64,000 nt of DNA from Mucilaginibacter frigoritolerans. Its GTDB lineage: Bacteria; Bacteroidota; Bacteroidia; Sphingobacteriales; Sphingobacteriaceae. The notes under the pieces were generated by a model. That model was not told the DNA's origin, ran no database searches, and saw only the letters and a list, made by a program, of their open reading frames with translations. Positions 36,237-45,900 of this stretch are shown here, one piece after another. Location of the stretch: positions 171,084-235,083 of the forward strand of contig NZ_VLLI01000011.1 in assembly GCF_007830615.1 (NCBI RefSeq), written 5' to 3'. Both the position numbers and the translations under genes were made by a program. Position 1 is the first letter of the stretch, and each line of letters opens with the position of its first letter.

Positions 36237-36956
36237 ATGAAAATATTGGTGGTAGCGGCTACAGAGGCCGAAGTTTCTCCTTTGATATCGGAATTCGGAA
36301 TTTCGATTTCGGATTTTTGGGGCAATGTTAATTTGAAAGAGCTCCTATCAGAAAAAGATGTACTAACTATTAAATCCGAAATTGAACATTCGATATCCGA
36401 AATTTCGGTTCTCACTACGGGTGTAGGCATGGTGGCTACGGCATTTGCATTAGGAAAGCATCTGGCAGCAAATACGTACGACCTGGTGATTAACCTGGGT
36501 ATTGCCGGTAGTTTTGACCGGGAGATTGCTTTGGGTGAGGTATTGGAGATTACAGAAGATACTTTTTCTGAACTGGGGGCAGAAGACGACAACCAATTTT
36601 TACCCATCGAAGAATTGGGTTTTGGCAAAGGCACTTTTTATCCCACTACAGAAATTTCAAACCTGTATAATCTTTTTAATACATTTAATTTGAAAAAAGC
36701 CCGGGCAATTACAGTAAATACGGTACATGGCAATGAAGCTTCCATAGCAAAAGTGGCTGCAAGGTTAAACCCACAATTGGAAAGTATGGAAGGTGCTGCC
36801 TTTTTTTATGTATGCCAGGAAATGAATGTACCCTGCCTGCAAATCAGGGCAGTGTCAAATTATGTAGAAAAACGCAATCGCGATAGCTGGAAGATAGGGT
36901 TAGCCATAAAAAATCTGAATACATTTGCCATTGAGTTTTTAAAGCTGTACGCTTAA
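36237..36956 (+). CDS. mqnB: Futalosine hydrolase
   Basis: Nucleosidase of the futalosine route to menaquinone, releasing hypoxanthine from futalosine. Family blocks: MKILVVAATEAEVSPLI, VLTTGVGMVATAFALGKHL, DLVINLGIAGSF, NTVHGNEASI and LESMEGAAFFYVCQ with the catalytic Glu, ending with IRAVSNYVEKRNRDSW. The mqnD gene downstream confirms the pathway. Odd feature: between the first two blocks (residues about 16-60) the protein has a long hydrophobic and charged insert whose DNA is an imperfect palindromic repeat pair; frame is kept. Confidence 0.9.
   Translation: MKILVVAATEAEVSPLISEFGISISDFWGNVNLKELLSEKDVLTIKSEIEHSISEISVLTTGVGMVATAFALGKHLAANTYDLVINLGIAGSFDREIALGEVLEITEDTFSELGAEDDNQFLPIEELGFGKGTFYPTTEISNLYNLFNTFNLKKARAITVNTVHGNEASIAKVAARLNPQLESMEGAAFFYVCQEMNVPCLQIRAVSNYVEKRNRDSWKIGLAIKNLNTFAIEFLKLYA
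36284..36408. repeat. Palindromic repeat pair inside the mqnB coding region
   Basis: A left copy (36284-36316) starting GATATCGGAATTCGG and ending ATTTCGGATTT faces an inverted copy (36373-36408) starting AAATCCGAAATTGAAC and carrying CGATATC. The outer and inner blocks match as complements, with a 7-nt length difference. The intervening 56 bp are ordinary coding sequence. Confidence 0.5.
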
Positions 36957-37039
36957 TAGGGTAAATTGATTTGGGGATATTATGCTCTTTTCGATTTCAT
37001 CATCCCAATTTAACTCAGTCAACTTAACAAACTGAAACT

Positions 37040-37903
37040 ATGAAACTATCCCTCGGTTTTTCGCCTTGCCCAAATGATACCTTTATTTTTGATGCACTTA
37101 TCCATCATAAAATTGATACGGAAGGCCTGGAGTTTGAAGTATTTTATGACGATGTAGAAACGCTGAATCAAAAGGCAATGCGAGGCGAGCTGGATATTTC
37201 AAAACTAAGCTATCATGCCTTTGCCTATGTTGCCGATAAATACGTTTTGCTTGACGCGGGCAGCGCCTTGGGCTTTGGTGTTGGCCCAATGCTAATCTGC
37301 AAGGACGATCCGGAGAAACTTCACGCTTTTTTAAAATCGGCCGTATCTAACCCTAAAATTGGGATTCCAGGGAGATACACTACAGCCAATTTTTTGCTGG
37401 GACTGGCATTTCCAAACGCAAACAATAAAGTTGAACTTGTTTTTTCAGATATTGAAAATGCCGTTTTAGAGGGCCGCGTTGATATCGGTTTAATTATCCA
37501 CGAAAATCGTTTTACTTACCAGGATAAAGGCTTAAAAAAGATTATTGATTTAGGCGACTATTGGGAAAAGGAAACCGGCTGCGCTATTCCGCTGGGTGGT
37601 ATTGTGGCTAATCGTAATTTACCTTTGGATGTTCAGCATAAAATTAATCGTGTACTGCGCCGTTCAGTTGAATTTGCTTTTGAAAATCCAAAATCAGGTT
37701 TGGATTTTATTCGCGCCCATGCCCAGGAAATGAGCGAAGAGGTAATGTATAAGCACATTGATCTTTACGTTAATAAATACTCTGTTGATTTAGGTGCAGA
37801 AGGTAAAAAAGCTATCAAGCTAATGTTTGATACCGCACTCGAAAAAAGCATTATCCCACAAATTACAGAGGATATTTTTCTGACAGGTGATGTGGCTGTG
37901 TAA
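37040..37903 (+). CDS. mqnD: 1,4-dihydroxy-6-naphthoate synthase
   Basis: Converts cyclic dehypoxanthine futalosine to 1,4-dihydroxy-6-naphthoate in menaquinone synthesis. It has a periplasmic-binding-protein-like fold with diagnostic N-terminus LSLGFSPCPNDTFIFDALIH. Further blocks are LDISKLSYHAFAYVAD, GFGVGPMLICKD, IGIPGRYTTANFLLG and VDIGLIIHENRFTY, where the catalytic His lies. Length of 287 aa is normal. It follows mqnB after 83 bp. The other mqn genes are not in the window. Confidence 0.95.
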   Translation: MKLSLGFSPCPNDTFIFDALIHHKIDTEGLEFEVFYDDVETLNQKAMRGELDISKLSYHAFAYVADKYVLLDAGSALGFGVGPMLICKDDPEKLHAFLKSAVSNPKIGIPGRYTTANFLLGLAFPNANNKVELVFSDIENAVLEGRVDIGLIIHENRFTYQDKGLKKIIDLGDYWEKETGCAIPLGGIVANRNLPLDVQHKINRVLRRSVEFAFENPKSGLDFIRAHAQEMSEEVMYKHIDLYVNKYSVDLGAEGKKAIKLMFDTALEKSIIPQITEDIFLTGDVAV

Positions 37904-37995
37904 ATAATATCAGCAGTAATTGGTGCTTTAATCTTTTAAAAAAGACTCAAAAACATCTTTTAATCCTAAAAGCTTAAAAATCATATTCAGACAGC

Positions 37996-38003
37996 TACCT
38001 TTG
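37996..38003 (+). promoter_or_regulatory. -7 element of truB-ribF
   Basis: TACCTTTG is an exact consensus match. It overlaps the earliest in-frame TTG (38001), so translation must start downstream. Confidence 0.6.
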
Positions 38004-38039
38004 CACCTTATTTGCAAGGTTTCTGAAAAAAACAACATA

Positions 38040-38771
38040 TTGAATAACCCATTTACTAAAATAGAGGACTTTACCGAAGGACAGTTATTATTGGTTAACA
38101 AACCTTATAACTGGACCAGCTTTGATGTGGTGGGCAAAATCCGCAATGCTTTTAAACCTTTAAAACTAAAGGTAGGTCATGCCGGCACGCTTGATCCGCT
38201 GGCTTCCGGTCTGCTCATTATCTGCACCGGTAAAATGACTAAACAGATCGATACCTTTCAGGCACAGGAAAAAGAATACACCGGCACCATGGTATTGGGC
38301 GAAACCACGCCCTCTTACGATATGGAAACCGAAGCCGATCAAAAATTCGATATCAGCCATATTACGGAACACGATATAAAAGCAGCCTGTAAACAATTTA
38401 TTGGTGATATACAGCAATATCCGCCAGCCCATTCGGCCATCAAAATTGATGGGGAGCGCCTGTACGAAAAGGCCCGTCGCGGCGAAGAGGTTGAACTGCG
38501 TTTACGAAATGTAACCATAACCGAGTTCGAAATAACCAATATAGCACTTCCTGAAATTAATTTCAGGGTAGTATGCAGCAAAGGCACTTATATCCGTTCA
38601 TTAGTGAATGATTTTGGGAAAGCACTGAATAACGGCGCTTATCTTTCCAAATTAAGACGTACCCGTAGCGGTGATTATAAAGTTGATGATGCCTGGGAAG
38701 TGATGGAGCTGGTAAATATCATCAGAGATTTAAAAACGATTAAAGAGATTTCACCGATTACTGAAAAATGA
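38040..38771 (+). CDS. truB: tRNA pseudouridine-55 synthase
   Basis: Isomerises U55 in the T-loop of tRNAs. The catalytic Asp is in GHAGTLDPLASGLL, preceded by LLVNKPYNWTSFDVV and followed by KEYTGTMVLGETTPSYD, all TruB blocks; CSKGTYIRSLVNDFGKAL is near the C-terminus. I propose a TTG start at 38040 (MNNPFTKIEDF), because the promoter element overlaps the first TTG and there is no ATG in the conserved N-terminus. Product about 243 aa. The stop overlaps the ribF start by four bases (ATGA). Confidence 0.93.
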   Translation: MNNPFTKIEDFTEGQLLLVNKPYNWTSFDVVGKIRNAFKPLKLKVGHAGTLDPLASGLLIICTGKMTKQIDTFQAQEKEYTGTMVLGETTPSYDMETEADQKFDISHITEHDIKAACKQFIGDIQQYPPAHSAIKIDGERLYEKARRGEEVELRLRNVTITEFEITNIALPEINFRVVCSKGTYIRSLVNDFGKALNNGAYLSKLRRTRSGDYKVDDAWEVMELVNIIRDLKTIKEISPITEK

Positions 38772-39694
38772 AAATCTACCATCACATTGATGATTTTGAA
38801 AGATTAGACAATGCAGTTGTTACCATTGGTACTTTTGACGGGGTACACCAGGGGCACCGTAAAATAATAGCCAATATTAAAGACCTTGCAGAAAGCACCG
38901 GCGGCGAAACGGTTTTGCTTACTTTTTTCCCGCATCCACGGATGATTTTACACCCTGAAGATGAAAGCATCAAACTGATCAACACCATTAATGAAAAGGC
39001 CGAACTGTTGGAGAAATTAGGAGTCGATCACCTGATTATTACACCATTTTCGCGCGATTTTTCCAATCAAACTGCCGAAGAATACATCAAGGATATACTG
39101 GTAAATAAAATCGGCACCAAAAAAATAGTAATCGGTTACGATCATCGTTTTGGTAAAGACCGCCAGGGCGGCCTGGAAGATTTCCTGCGCCTTGGCCCCG
39201 TTTACGGATTTGATGTAATTGAAATACCTGAACAGGACATTAACGAAGTTGCCGTAAGTTCAACAAGGATCCGCACGGCCCTTTTGGCAAATGATATTGA
39301 ACAGGCCAATACCTTTTTAGGTTATCCGTTTTTTATTACCGGCACAGTAACACGCGGCGACCAAATTGGCAGGCAAATTGGTTATCCTACAGCCAATATT
39401 GTTATTGAAGAAAGGTATAAACTTATTCCTGCCGATGGTATTTTTGCAGTTAAGGTAACTATTGATGGGATTATTCATAAAGGGATGGCCTATATTGGCA
39501 GCAGACCAACCGTAAACGGATTAACCCGAAACATTGAAGTAAATATTTTTGATTTCAACCGTGAAATTTATAACCAGCGTATTAGCATGGAGTTTTTGAA
39601 CTTTGTGCGTGGCGATATCAAATTTTCCTCTCTTGATGAGTTAAAGGCCCAATTGGCACAAGACAAAATTGATATAACGGCTTTGTTGGCTTGA
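38768..39694 (+). CDS. ribF: Bifunctional riboflavin kinase / FAD synthetase
   Basis: Makes FMN and FAD from riboflavin. The N-terminal adenylyltransferase domain shows VVTIGTFDGVHQGHRKII (nucleotide site), LTFFPHPRMIL and IVIGYDHRFGKDRQGG, with the ISSTRIR-like motif present as VSSTRIRTALL. The C-terminal kinase domain carries GDQIGRQIGYPTANI and GMAYIGSRPTVNG. Length 308 aa is usual. truB and ribF are translationally coupled, an arrangement frequent in bacteria. Confidence 0.95.
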   Translation: MKIYHHIDDFERLDNAVVTIGTFDGVHQGHRKIIANIKDLAESTGGETVLLTFFPHPRMILHPEDESIKLINTINEKAELLEKLGVDHLIITPFSRDFSNQTAEEYIKDILVNKIGTKKIVIGYDHRFGKDRQGGLEDFLRLGPVYGFDVIEIPEQDINEVAVSSTRIRTALLANDIEQANTFLGYPFFITGTVTRGDQIGRQIGYPTANIVIEERYKLIPADGIFAVKVTIDGIIHKGMAYIGSRPTVNGLTRNIEVNIFDFNREIYNQRISMEFLNFVRGDIKFSSLDELKAQLAQDKIDITALLA

Positions 39695-39696
39695 TG

Positions 39697-39825
39697 GCTC
39701 ATAGTTTATAGATCCTAAGTTGTTAATGATTAGCTAATTTGTTCAATATCCGCTATCTTGCACTAACAGTTTTGGTTTAGCTTTGTTAAACTATTAAAAT
39801 CAACCATGAACTATAGGCTATCCTC
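39697..39825. repeat. Intergenic spacer with inverted ATAAACTATGAGC-type ends
   Basis: The spacer starts with CTCATAGTTTATAGATCC and ends with CATGAACTATAGGCTATCC, which are roughly complementary, resembling the CCATGG-type elements at 7.5 kb but shorter. A near-consensus promoter box (TATCTTGC, 39754-39761) for the next gene lies inside. Confidence 0.3.
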
Positions 39826-40887
39826 ATGAGTAAACTCAACCTCGATAAGCAGGAAAGTGATTTTTTAAACAAAGCTATTTCGCATTGGGAAAAAGACCAT
39901 CTGATTGATGCCGGCCTTGCCGAAAGTCTGCGTAAATCATACGAGGTTAAAGGTTTCGACTGGATGCGGCTGGCCAAATATTCATTTTGGATAGCTTTGT
40001 TTTGCGGGATGATTGCTGTTGGATCGCTCATTATTGATAACAAAGTAATTAAATGGCTCGAAAGCCTGTATTATACCCCTGATATTGTAATCAGCGCCGT
40101 TTCGGCCGTTGTAGCTGCATTGGCGTTTTATTTCGGCAGGCTATGGGAAAAGAAACACCCTGAAAAAGTTTTCAGTAATGAGGCCATTATTTTTACCGGC
40201 GTATTGTTTACCGCTTGTTGCATTGCCTATCTGGGTAAAACTTTTGATAATGGTTCGGGCCATTTTTCCCTATTATTTTTGCTCTCTGTTTTTGTGTATG
40301 GCTTTTTGGCCTACCGGATGGAATCGCGCCTTATATGGCTTTTTGCATTGGTATCACTAGGTAGCTGGTTTGGTACTGAAACGGGTTATCAAACCCACTG
40401 GAGCTATTACTTTTTAGGGATGAATTACCCATTACGTTTTGTGCTATTTGGCCTGGTGCTGGTAAGCAGTTGCCACATTTCAAAAAAACAACAATGGTTT
40501 AATTTCTTTTGGGAGCTTACCTATGTAGTAGGTTTACTTTACCTGTTTATGTCCTTGTGGCTGTTAAGCATATTTGGCAACCTGGGCAGTATTGATACCT
40601 GGTGGCACATCAAGCAAATCAGTTTATTTTATTGGGGGATAATTGCAGGAGCGGTAGCAGCCTTGTTCCTTTTTTATGGCTTAAAAACCAAAGATGTAAT
40701 AGCCAGGGAATTTGGCATTACCTTCCTCCTGATTTTTATCTATACCAAATACTTCGAATATTTTTGGGAGCATACCAACAAAACCCTGTTCTTCGCCATT
40801 CTGGCCGGCTCATTTTGGTTGATAGGGAGCAAAGCCGAAAAGATCTGGAATTTCAAGTCGCGCACCAGTCAGCAGCAAAATGTATAA
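39826..40887 (+). CDS. DUF2157 domain-containing membrane protein
   Basis: A polytopic membrane protein of 353 aa. The first 55 residues are soluble and helical (ISHWEKDHLIDAGLAESLRK, the DUF2157 signature region). About nine hydrophobic helices follow, with the conserved short segment FYFGRLWEKKHPEKVFS after the second. The function of the family is unknown. The lipoprotein gene 9 bp downstream is likely in the same transcript. Confidence 0.75.
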   Translation: MSKLNLDKQESDFLNKAISHWEKDHLIDAGLAESLRKSYEVKGFDWMRLAKYSFWIALFCGMIAVGSLIIDNKVIKWLESLYYTPDIVISAVSAVVAALAFYFGRLWEKKHPEKVFSNEAIIFTGVLFTACCIAYLGKTFDNGSGHFSLLFLLSVFVYGFLAYRMESRLIWLFALVSLGSWFGTETGYQTHWSYYFLGMNYPLRFVLFGLVLVSSCHISKKQQWFNFFWELTYVVGLLYLFMSLWLLSIFGNLGSIDTWWHIKQISLFYWGIIAGAVAALFLFYGLKTKDVIAREFGITFLLIFIYTKYFEYFWEHTNKTLFFAILAGSFWLIGSKAEKIWNFKSRTSQQQNV

Positions 40888-40896
40888 TTCTTAACC

Positions 40897-41307
40897 ATGA
40901 AAAACCTTATTATCTGTATACTTCCATTAATATTCTTTGCATCCTGCCAGCAAAATATGGTGGCGAATGAAAAAACTGCTGATAGGGTAATCGGCAAATG
41001 GCGAATGTATGAAACCGTGGATTTTCAAAATAATGATGACTCAGCAGCAGTAAAATGCAATGTTTGTCCGGAAGTAGAATTCTCTAAAAACTACACCGGG
41101 TTTATCAAAAGCGCTGACGCCGGATTATTTTATTTTAAATGGAAAATTGATAATGATGCCCTGGTTATTCATCAGAATAAAAACGGTCAGACTAATGACA
41201 TCATGAATGATGGTAATTATAAACTGACCCTTTTCGATAACATCCCCATAAAAGAAATGTCATTGACAGATACTGTGCGAAACATCAAATATATTTTAAG
41301 TAAGTAA
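40897..41307 (+). CDS. Small lipoprotein, lipocalin-like
   Basis: A 136-aa protein with signal peptide and lipobox FASC (Cys at about residue 17). The mature part begins with a linker, then VIGKWRMYETVDFQN, the opening strand pattern of lipocalin-like domains. Alternating strands follow to the C-terminus (TVRNIKYILSK). Probably anchored in the periplasm. The exact role is unknown; coupling to the DUF2157 gene suggests related envelope functions. Confidence 0.65.
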   Translation: MKNLIICILPLIFFASCQQNMVANEKTADRVIGKWRMYETVDFQNNDDSAAVKCNVCPEVEFSKNYTGFIKSADAGLFYFKWKIDNDALVIHQNKNGQTNDIMNDGNYKLTLFDNIPIKEMSLTDTVRNIKYILSK

Positions 41308-41319
41308 ATTATCTAGCAG

Positions 41320-41943
41320 TTAGTGCTTAAAAAACACCAGGTATATCTGCTTAACTATATGATAGGCAGCAAATCCAAAAAACAACACTGCTATACCGGT
41401 ATTGATAAACTTATTACTTAATGCAAATTTACTTTGTATGTATTTTGCAAATTTGGCATATAGAAACAGGGCCAAAAATGCGCCACCAGCCGCTCCAATA
41501 CTAAAAATAACCAGCGCCAGTTTGCCGTCTAATATCCATTCGTGGGTAATTAAATAAGTACCGGTAATCATCCAGAATGGCACCTGCATGGGGTTTAAAA
41601 AACCAAGTAATATGCCATATTTTATACTTTCCTGGTCTGAGTAATTAGTATCTGGCGTTTTTTTACGGTGTATCCATGTAATAGCGCCCAGTACACCAAA
41701 TAAAACTACCATCACCCAGTCAATTATAGTATCCAACTTTACCTCGCCCGAAAGCCATTTGGCGGCATGCATAATAAAATAGGTAAAAAAGAACTCAACA
41801 CACGAAAAGGAGATGATGAACATCATGGCTTGCTTAAAGCCACGGTTTATGGTGATCTGTACCAGGGTAAGGTTTATGTTCCCCGGGGGAATATACCCCA
41901 CGAAGTTAGCAATGATCCCAATGAAAAAAGTTAGCAATATCAT
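41320..41943 (-). CDS. LysE-family exporter
   Basis: A 207-aa membrane protein with six hydrophobic segments. The N-terminal FVGYIPPGNINLTLVQITINRG matches the conserved helix 1 and PGP-like motif of LysE/RhtB translocators (here PPGN). GFLNPMQVPFWMITG matches the conserved NP motif in helix 4. It likely exports an amino acid or similar small molecule. Convergent with the lipoprotein gene. A TTACTTTG box sits immediately upstream (41948-41955). Confidence 0.8.
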   Translation of the reverse strand: MILLTFFIGIIANFVGYIPPGNINLTLVQITINRGFKQAMMFIISFSCVEFFFTYFIMHAAKWLSGEVKLDTIIDWVMVVLFGVLGAITWIHRKKTPDTNYSDQESIKYGILLGFLNPMQVPFWMITGTYLITHEWILDGKLALVIFSIGAAGGAFLALFLYAKFAKYIQSKFALSNKFINTGIAVLFFGFAAYHIVKQIYLVFFKH

Positions 41944-41947
41944 GCCT

Positions 41948-41955
41948 CAAAGTAA
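41948..41955 (-). promoter_or_regulatory. Probable -7 element of the LysE-family gene
   Basis: Minus-strand TTACTTTG, close to consensus, ends five bases before the ATG at 41943, suggesting a leaderless transcript. Confidence 0.3.
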
Positions 41956-42030
41956 CAGGTTTTACTGTTAATCACCATAAACTCTTTTTGTTTCATAAAA
42001 TAAATAGCATAACCCTTTATTAACAATAAT

Positions 42031-42038
42031 TACATTTG
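42031..42038 (+). promoter_or_regulatory. -7 element of the BtuF-like gene
   Basis: TACATTTG matches the consensus exactly, 13 bp ahead of the ATG at 42052. Confidence 0.55.
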
Positions 42039-42051
42039 CACAGCTAAAAAT

Positions 42052-42975
42052 ATGCAAACTAAAATAATTTCCCTGTTACCGGCTGCAACTGAGATAGTTT
42101 ACGCTTTGGGTCTTGAAGCAAACCTTGTTGGCCGCTCACACGAGTGCGACTTTCCCGAAACGATAAAACAATTGCCGGTATGCTCTGAAGCCAACTTTCC
42201 GGATGGCTTAAGCAGTGCCGCCATTGATGTAAAAGTAAAAGAAATACTAGCTGATGCGCTTTCGGTTTACTCGGTAAAACGCGAGGTAATTAAACAACTG
42301 GCCCCTGATGTAGTGATAACCCAGGCACAGTGTGAAGTTTGTGCAGTATCATTAACAGAAGTGGAAGAAGCACTGGAAAACTACCTGGATAAAGATGCCC
42401 GGATTATTTCCCTGCAACCCAACAGTCTGGATGATATTTTTAACGATATAAAAAACGTTGCCGATGGCTTAAATGTAACCGAAGCCGGAAATGCTTTGCT
42501 GGAGGATTTGCACGAACGGGTGGACATTATCCGTCACAAATTAAAGTTTATTGAAAACAAACCAACCATTGCCTGTATTGAATGGCTGGAACCGCTAATG
42601 CTTTCGGGCAACTGGGTACCTGATCTGGTTAGCATTGCAGGTGGTATTTCCATGTTAACAGAAACAGGCAAACATTCGCCTTATGTGGAATGGGTTGACA
42701 TTCGTTTGCAGGACCCCGATATTTTGGTGGTGATGCCATGTGGATTTCCTATCCAGCGTACCCTTAAAGAAATTGACCTGCTGCTTCAATTACCAGGCTT
42801 TGGCGAGCTGAAAGCCGTAAAAAACAACCGCGTTTACATTGCCGATGGCAATCAGTATTTTAATCGCCCCGGCCCACGCATAGTTGATTCTATTGAAATA
42901 CTGGCCGAAATCATCAACCCAAAACAATTTAGCTTTGGTTATGAAGGTGGTGGCTGGATAAAATTCACCTTGTAG
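42052..42975 (+). CDS. Cobalamin-binding-like protein (BtuF/TroA fold) without signal peptide
   Basis: A two-lobe solute-binding protein like BtuF: MQTKIISLLPAATEIVYALG, RSHECDFPE, APDVVITQAQCEVCAVS, IACIEWLEPLMLSGNWVPDL and DPDILVVMPCGFP are standard for the cobalamin-binding subgroup. The conserved Cys-containing CEVC motif is retained. It lacks a signal peptide or lipobox, and the promoter 13 bp upstream leaves no room for one. It is probably cytosolic, despite resembling an ABC substrate-binding component. No btuCD genes are nearby. A cytosolic corrinoid-related role is inference. Confidence 0.75.
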   Translation: MQTKIISLLPAATEIVYALGLEANLVGRSHECDFPETIKQLPVCSEANFPDGLSSAAIDVKVKEILADALSVYSVKREVIKQLAPDVVITQAQCEVCAVSLTEVEEALENYLDKDARIISLQPNSLDDIFNDIKNVADGLNVTEAGNALLEDLHERVDIIRHKLKFIENKPTIACIEWLEPLMLSGNWVPDLVSIAGGISMLTETGKHSPYVEWVDIRLQDPDILVVMPCGFPIQRTLKEIDLLLQLPGFGELKAVKNNRVYIADGNQYFNRPGPRIVDSIEILAEIINPKQFSFGYEGGGWIKFTL

Positions 42976-42996
42976 GTTAATATTTAAATCAAAAAA

Positions 42997-45900
42997 TTAG
43001 CGCCCGGGATCATTGTCTTCCGTTTCTTTCAGTTCGTCTCCTTGCTTGCCTCGGCCCAAATGGATGATAGGTTTGGTTTCTGTTCCGGTAATGGTCATTG
43101 GGATACCCAGTATACCTAATGGCGGCAAGCCTAATCTGAAGTGAAGATTCAGTGCATTATCAAAGCTAACCTGTCCATCAAACTTTAACCTAAACCCAGC
43201 CATACGCATTTTAGTTTGTTTAATGGTGATAATATTATTGGCCACAGTAGTTTCTATATTAACCTTCGAAACATCGCCGCTGTCAATTCCTTTATGGTCG
43301 GTTTTACTACCAACAGCGCTAAACAATTTAAATCCTTTCAATTTCACCTTTTCAACAGATAATACCCCGCCACCTGTTAATGAAGGATAAACAGGTTTCA
43401 TATCGCTGTTCAGTCTTCCCGCAAGCTTATAATCCAACGAGATTAAGCCTTCCGCATTTTTGGCAGAAGTTGCCATATCCCTGAAAAGTTTTATTTGCTG
43501 ATACGCTTTTTTAACATCAAAATTTTGCGCGTTAATATGATAGTCAAACGTTGCCTTTGTCGGGCTGCTGCTGGCATAAGTGGCATCCATACTTACCGGG
43601 GTTCCAATTAAAGTAAAACCTGTTTGCTTTAAAATAATGTTGCCGTTGTTAATGGTCATTTGTCCTTTAGCATCTTTAAGCTCCAGGCCATTGTATTTTA
43701 TCTTCTTAACATCAGCTGTAAAATTTAAATTAAGGTTCTTTGGTACCATGATCACGCCTGATGGCCCCGGACCAGCCTTACCTGTTTCAGTTGGTGAAGT
43801 ATTGGCGAAGGCCATAAAATCGTCCGCAATAATAGATGGACTACTAAAGTTAAAATCGCCATTCAAAACTGAGCCCGGTTTTGTAGCATACCCAATAACG
43901 TTTGACAGCGCACCGTTTAATATAATAGTTGACTTACCATAAGTGGCTTTAAACGCATCAAACTGCATTTTATCCTGGTTAAAGCTGAATGTGCCATTTT
44001 TTATAATAAACGGTTTTGGGAAAAGCTCTGATGATAAAGCAATATCGTTCACCTGCATAGAGCCTGAATTGCTTAGTTTATCATATCGCCCGGCTATAGC
44101 ATCACTCTGCTTTCCTTTTAAGGATAAGTGCGTAGTTACAAGCCCTTTTACACCATATCCTTTTATAGCAAATACCTGATATATTTTGCCTACATCCAAT
44201 GTACCCTGTGATTGAATATTGTATTGAAGGTTACTAAAATCATTAAGGTAAGCACTTACTGAAAACGGTTTATCTTCAAAAACAAAAGATGCTGGTTTTA
44301 TTACCACCTTCAATCCTTTTAATGAGCCGTTGCTATTAGTAATTTGAGTATTAACCTGAATATTTTGAATTGAATGAGGATAATATTTAGTTTGAATTGA
44401 ACCATTCTTCAAATTGATATTAGCAGTAGTAACCGGGAAAACATGCTTTGCTGGCACGTATTTACCCTTAATTTGCATATTGGCCAGCAGCATCCCCGAA
44501 ATTGTATATCCTGCATCAAGAGGGTAAAACTTTTTAATATCTGCTAAATTAAATCTGGCATCAAGCGCAGCATCCATAGGGTCCCCTGGGGCAGCACTAA
44601 TTTTAAAATTTCCTTTAATATAATTATCAAGTGCCTTGGCATTCAGGTTTTGGATCTCAAAAGTAGCATGCTCGTAATTATTGTCAGGGCATTCTGCATT
44701 TACATTAAAGCTGATATCCTGTAAAGCCTCGGGTAATGACGCATATTTAAAATAACCATTGGTAAAGGATGATTTCAGGCTAAATTTCGGGATGCTGGTA
44801 ATAACGGTATCTACTTTTCTGATACCAATCCGTTTTATCCCGGTAGCATATTTTCCACTGGCCAATAAGTGTAATGAATACCGTCCTTTTAGCTTAACCG
44901 GTTTTACACCAAATGCATTATTCCACTTTTCCAGATCGATTTCAGTGTTTACCTTAGCATAGATATCCGGCTTTTTAACACCTTTTACCCGTATTATAGA
45001 ACTGAAATAATCTTTGCCCATATTAAAATATAAGGAGTCGAGATTTACCTGTAAGCTATCAGGATCCAAACCGGGGAGTTTGGTTTCAAAATTCACATAC
45101 AGGTTACTGATAGGTACCGGCGATTTTTCGTTATTGATATAACCGTTCCGCACATTCACCTTTAAATTCAAATCGGGCATAATACTATCGGCAGCAATAT
45201 ATTTGCCGGCAAGCTCCAATTGCAGATTCCCAATACCATTCACCTCTGTTTTTTCAAGCCATTTCAAATAACTCGGGGGCAAAGCGGTTAGCATATCATG
45301 CAGGCTGCTTTCGTTCGAATTTATTTTAAAATCCATATCATACCCGTTTTTCAAAAACGCAAACTTGCCAATAAACTTTACAGGCAGTTGGTTAATAAGC
45401 AGGTCGTTTTTTTGAAAAACAAAAGCCAGCGATTTGGTATTGATTTTGGTGATCAGATCGGCATTTACCTTTTTACCTAACACATAAGCATTGTTATTAT
45501 AGTAAAAATCAACCGATGCCATTTCGGTATGGGTGTACAGGTCAAAAACATCTTTACTTAAATCGCCCTTGCCTGTATAATTAATACCCCGGGCAATAAA
45601 TTGCATGGGCAGGGAACGGTCATTATAAACCAGGCGGCTGTTCTCAATTAAAATCTGGTTAATACCTAACGATGCACTGCTGGTATCGGCAGGAGACGTT
45701 GTTGAGGCTGACTTTGGTTTATAAACGTTATAATTTACGTGCCCCGCAGTATCTGCCTGTATATTAATAAAGGCCTGGTTTAAAAATATTTTATTAATGG
45801 TGATCTTCTTTTCAAAAACTGAGCTGAGATCAATCCCGAATGAAACCTCTTTGGCCGCTATCAGGGTATCATTTTGAAATGGCGCACTGCCTTTTAAGGA

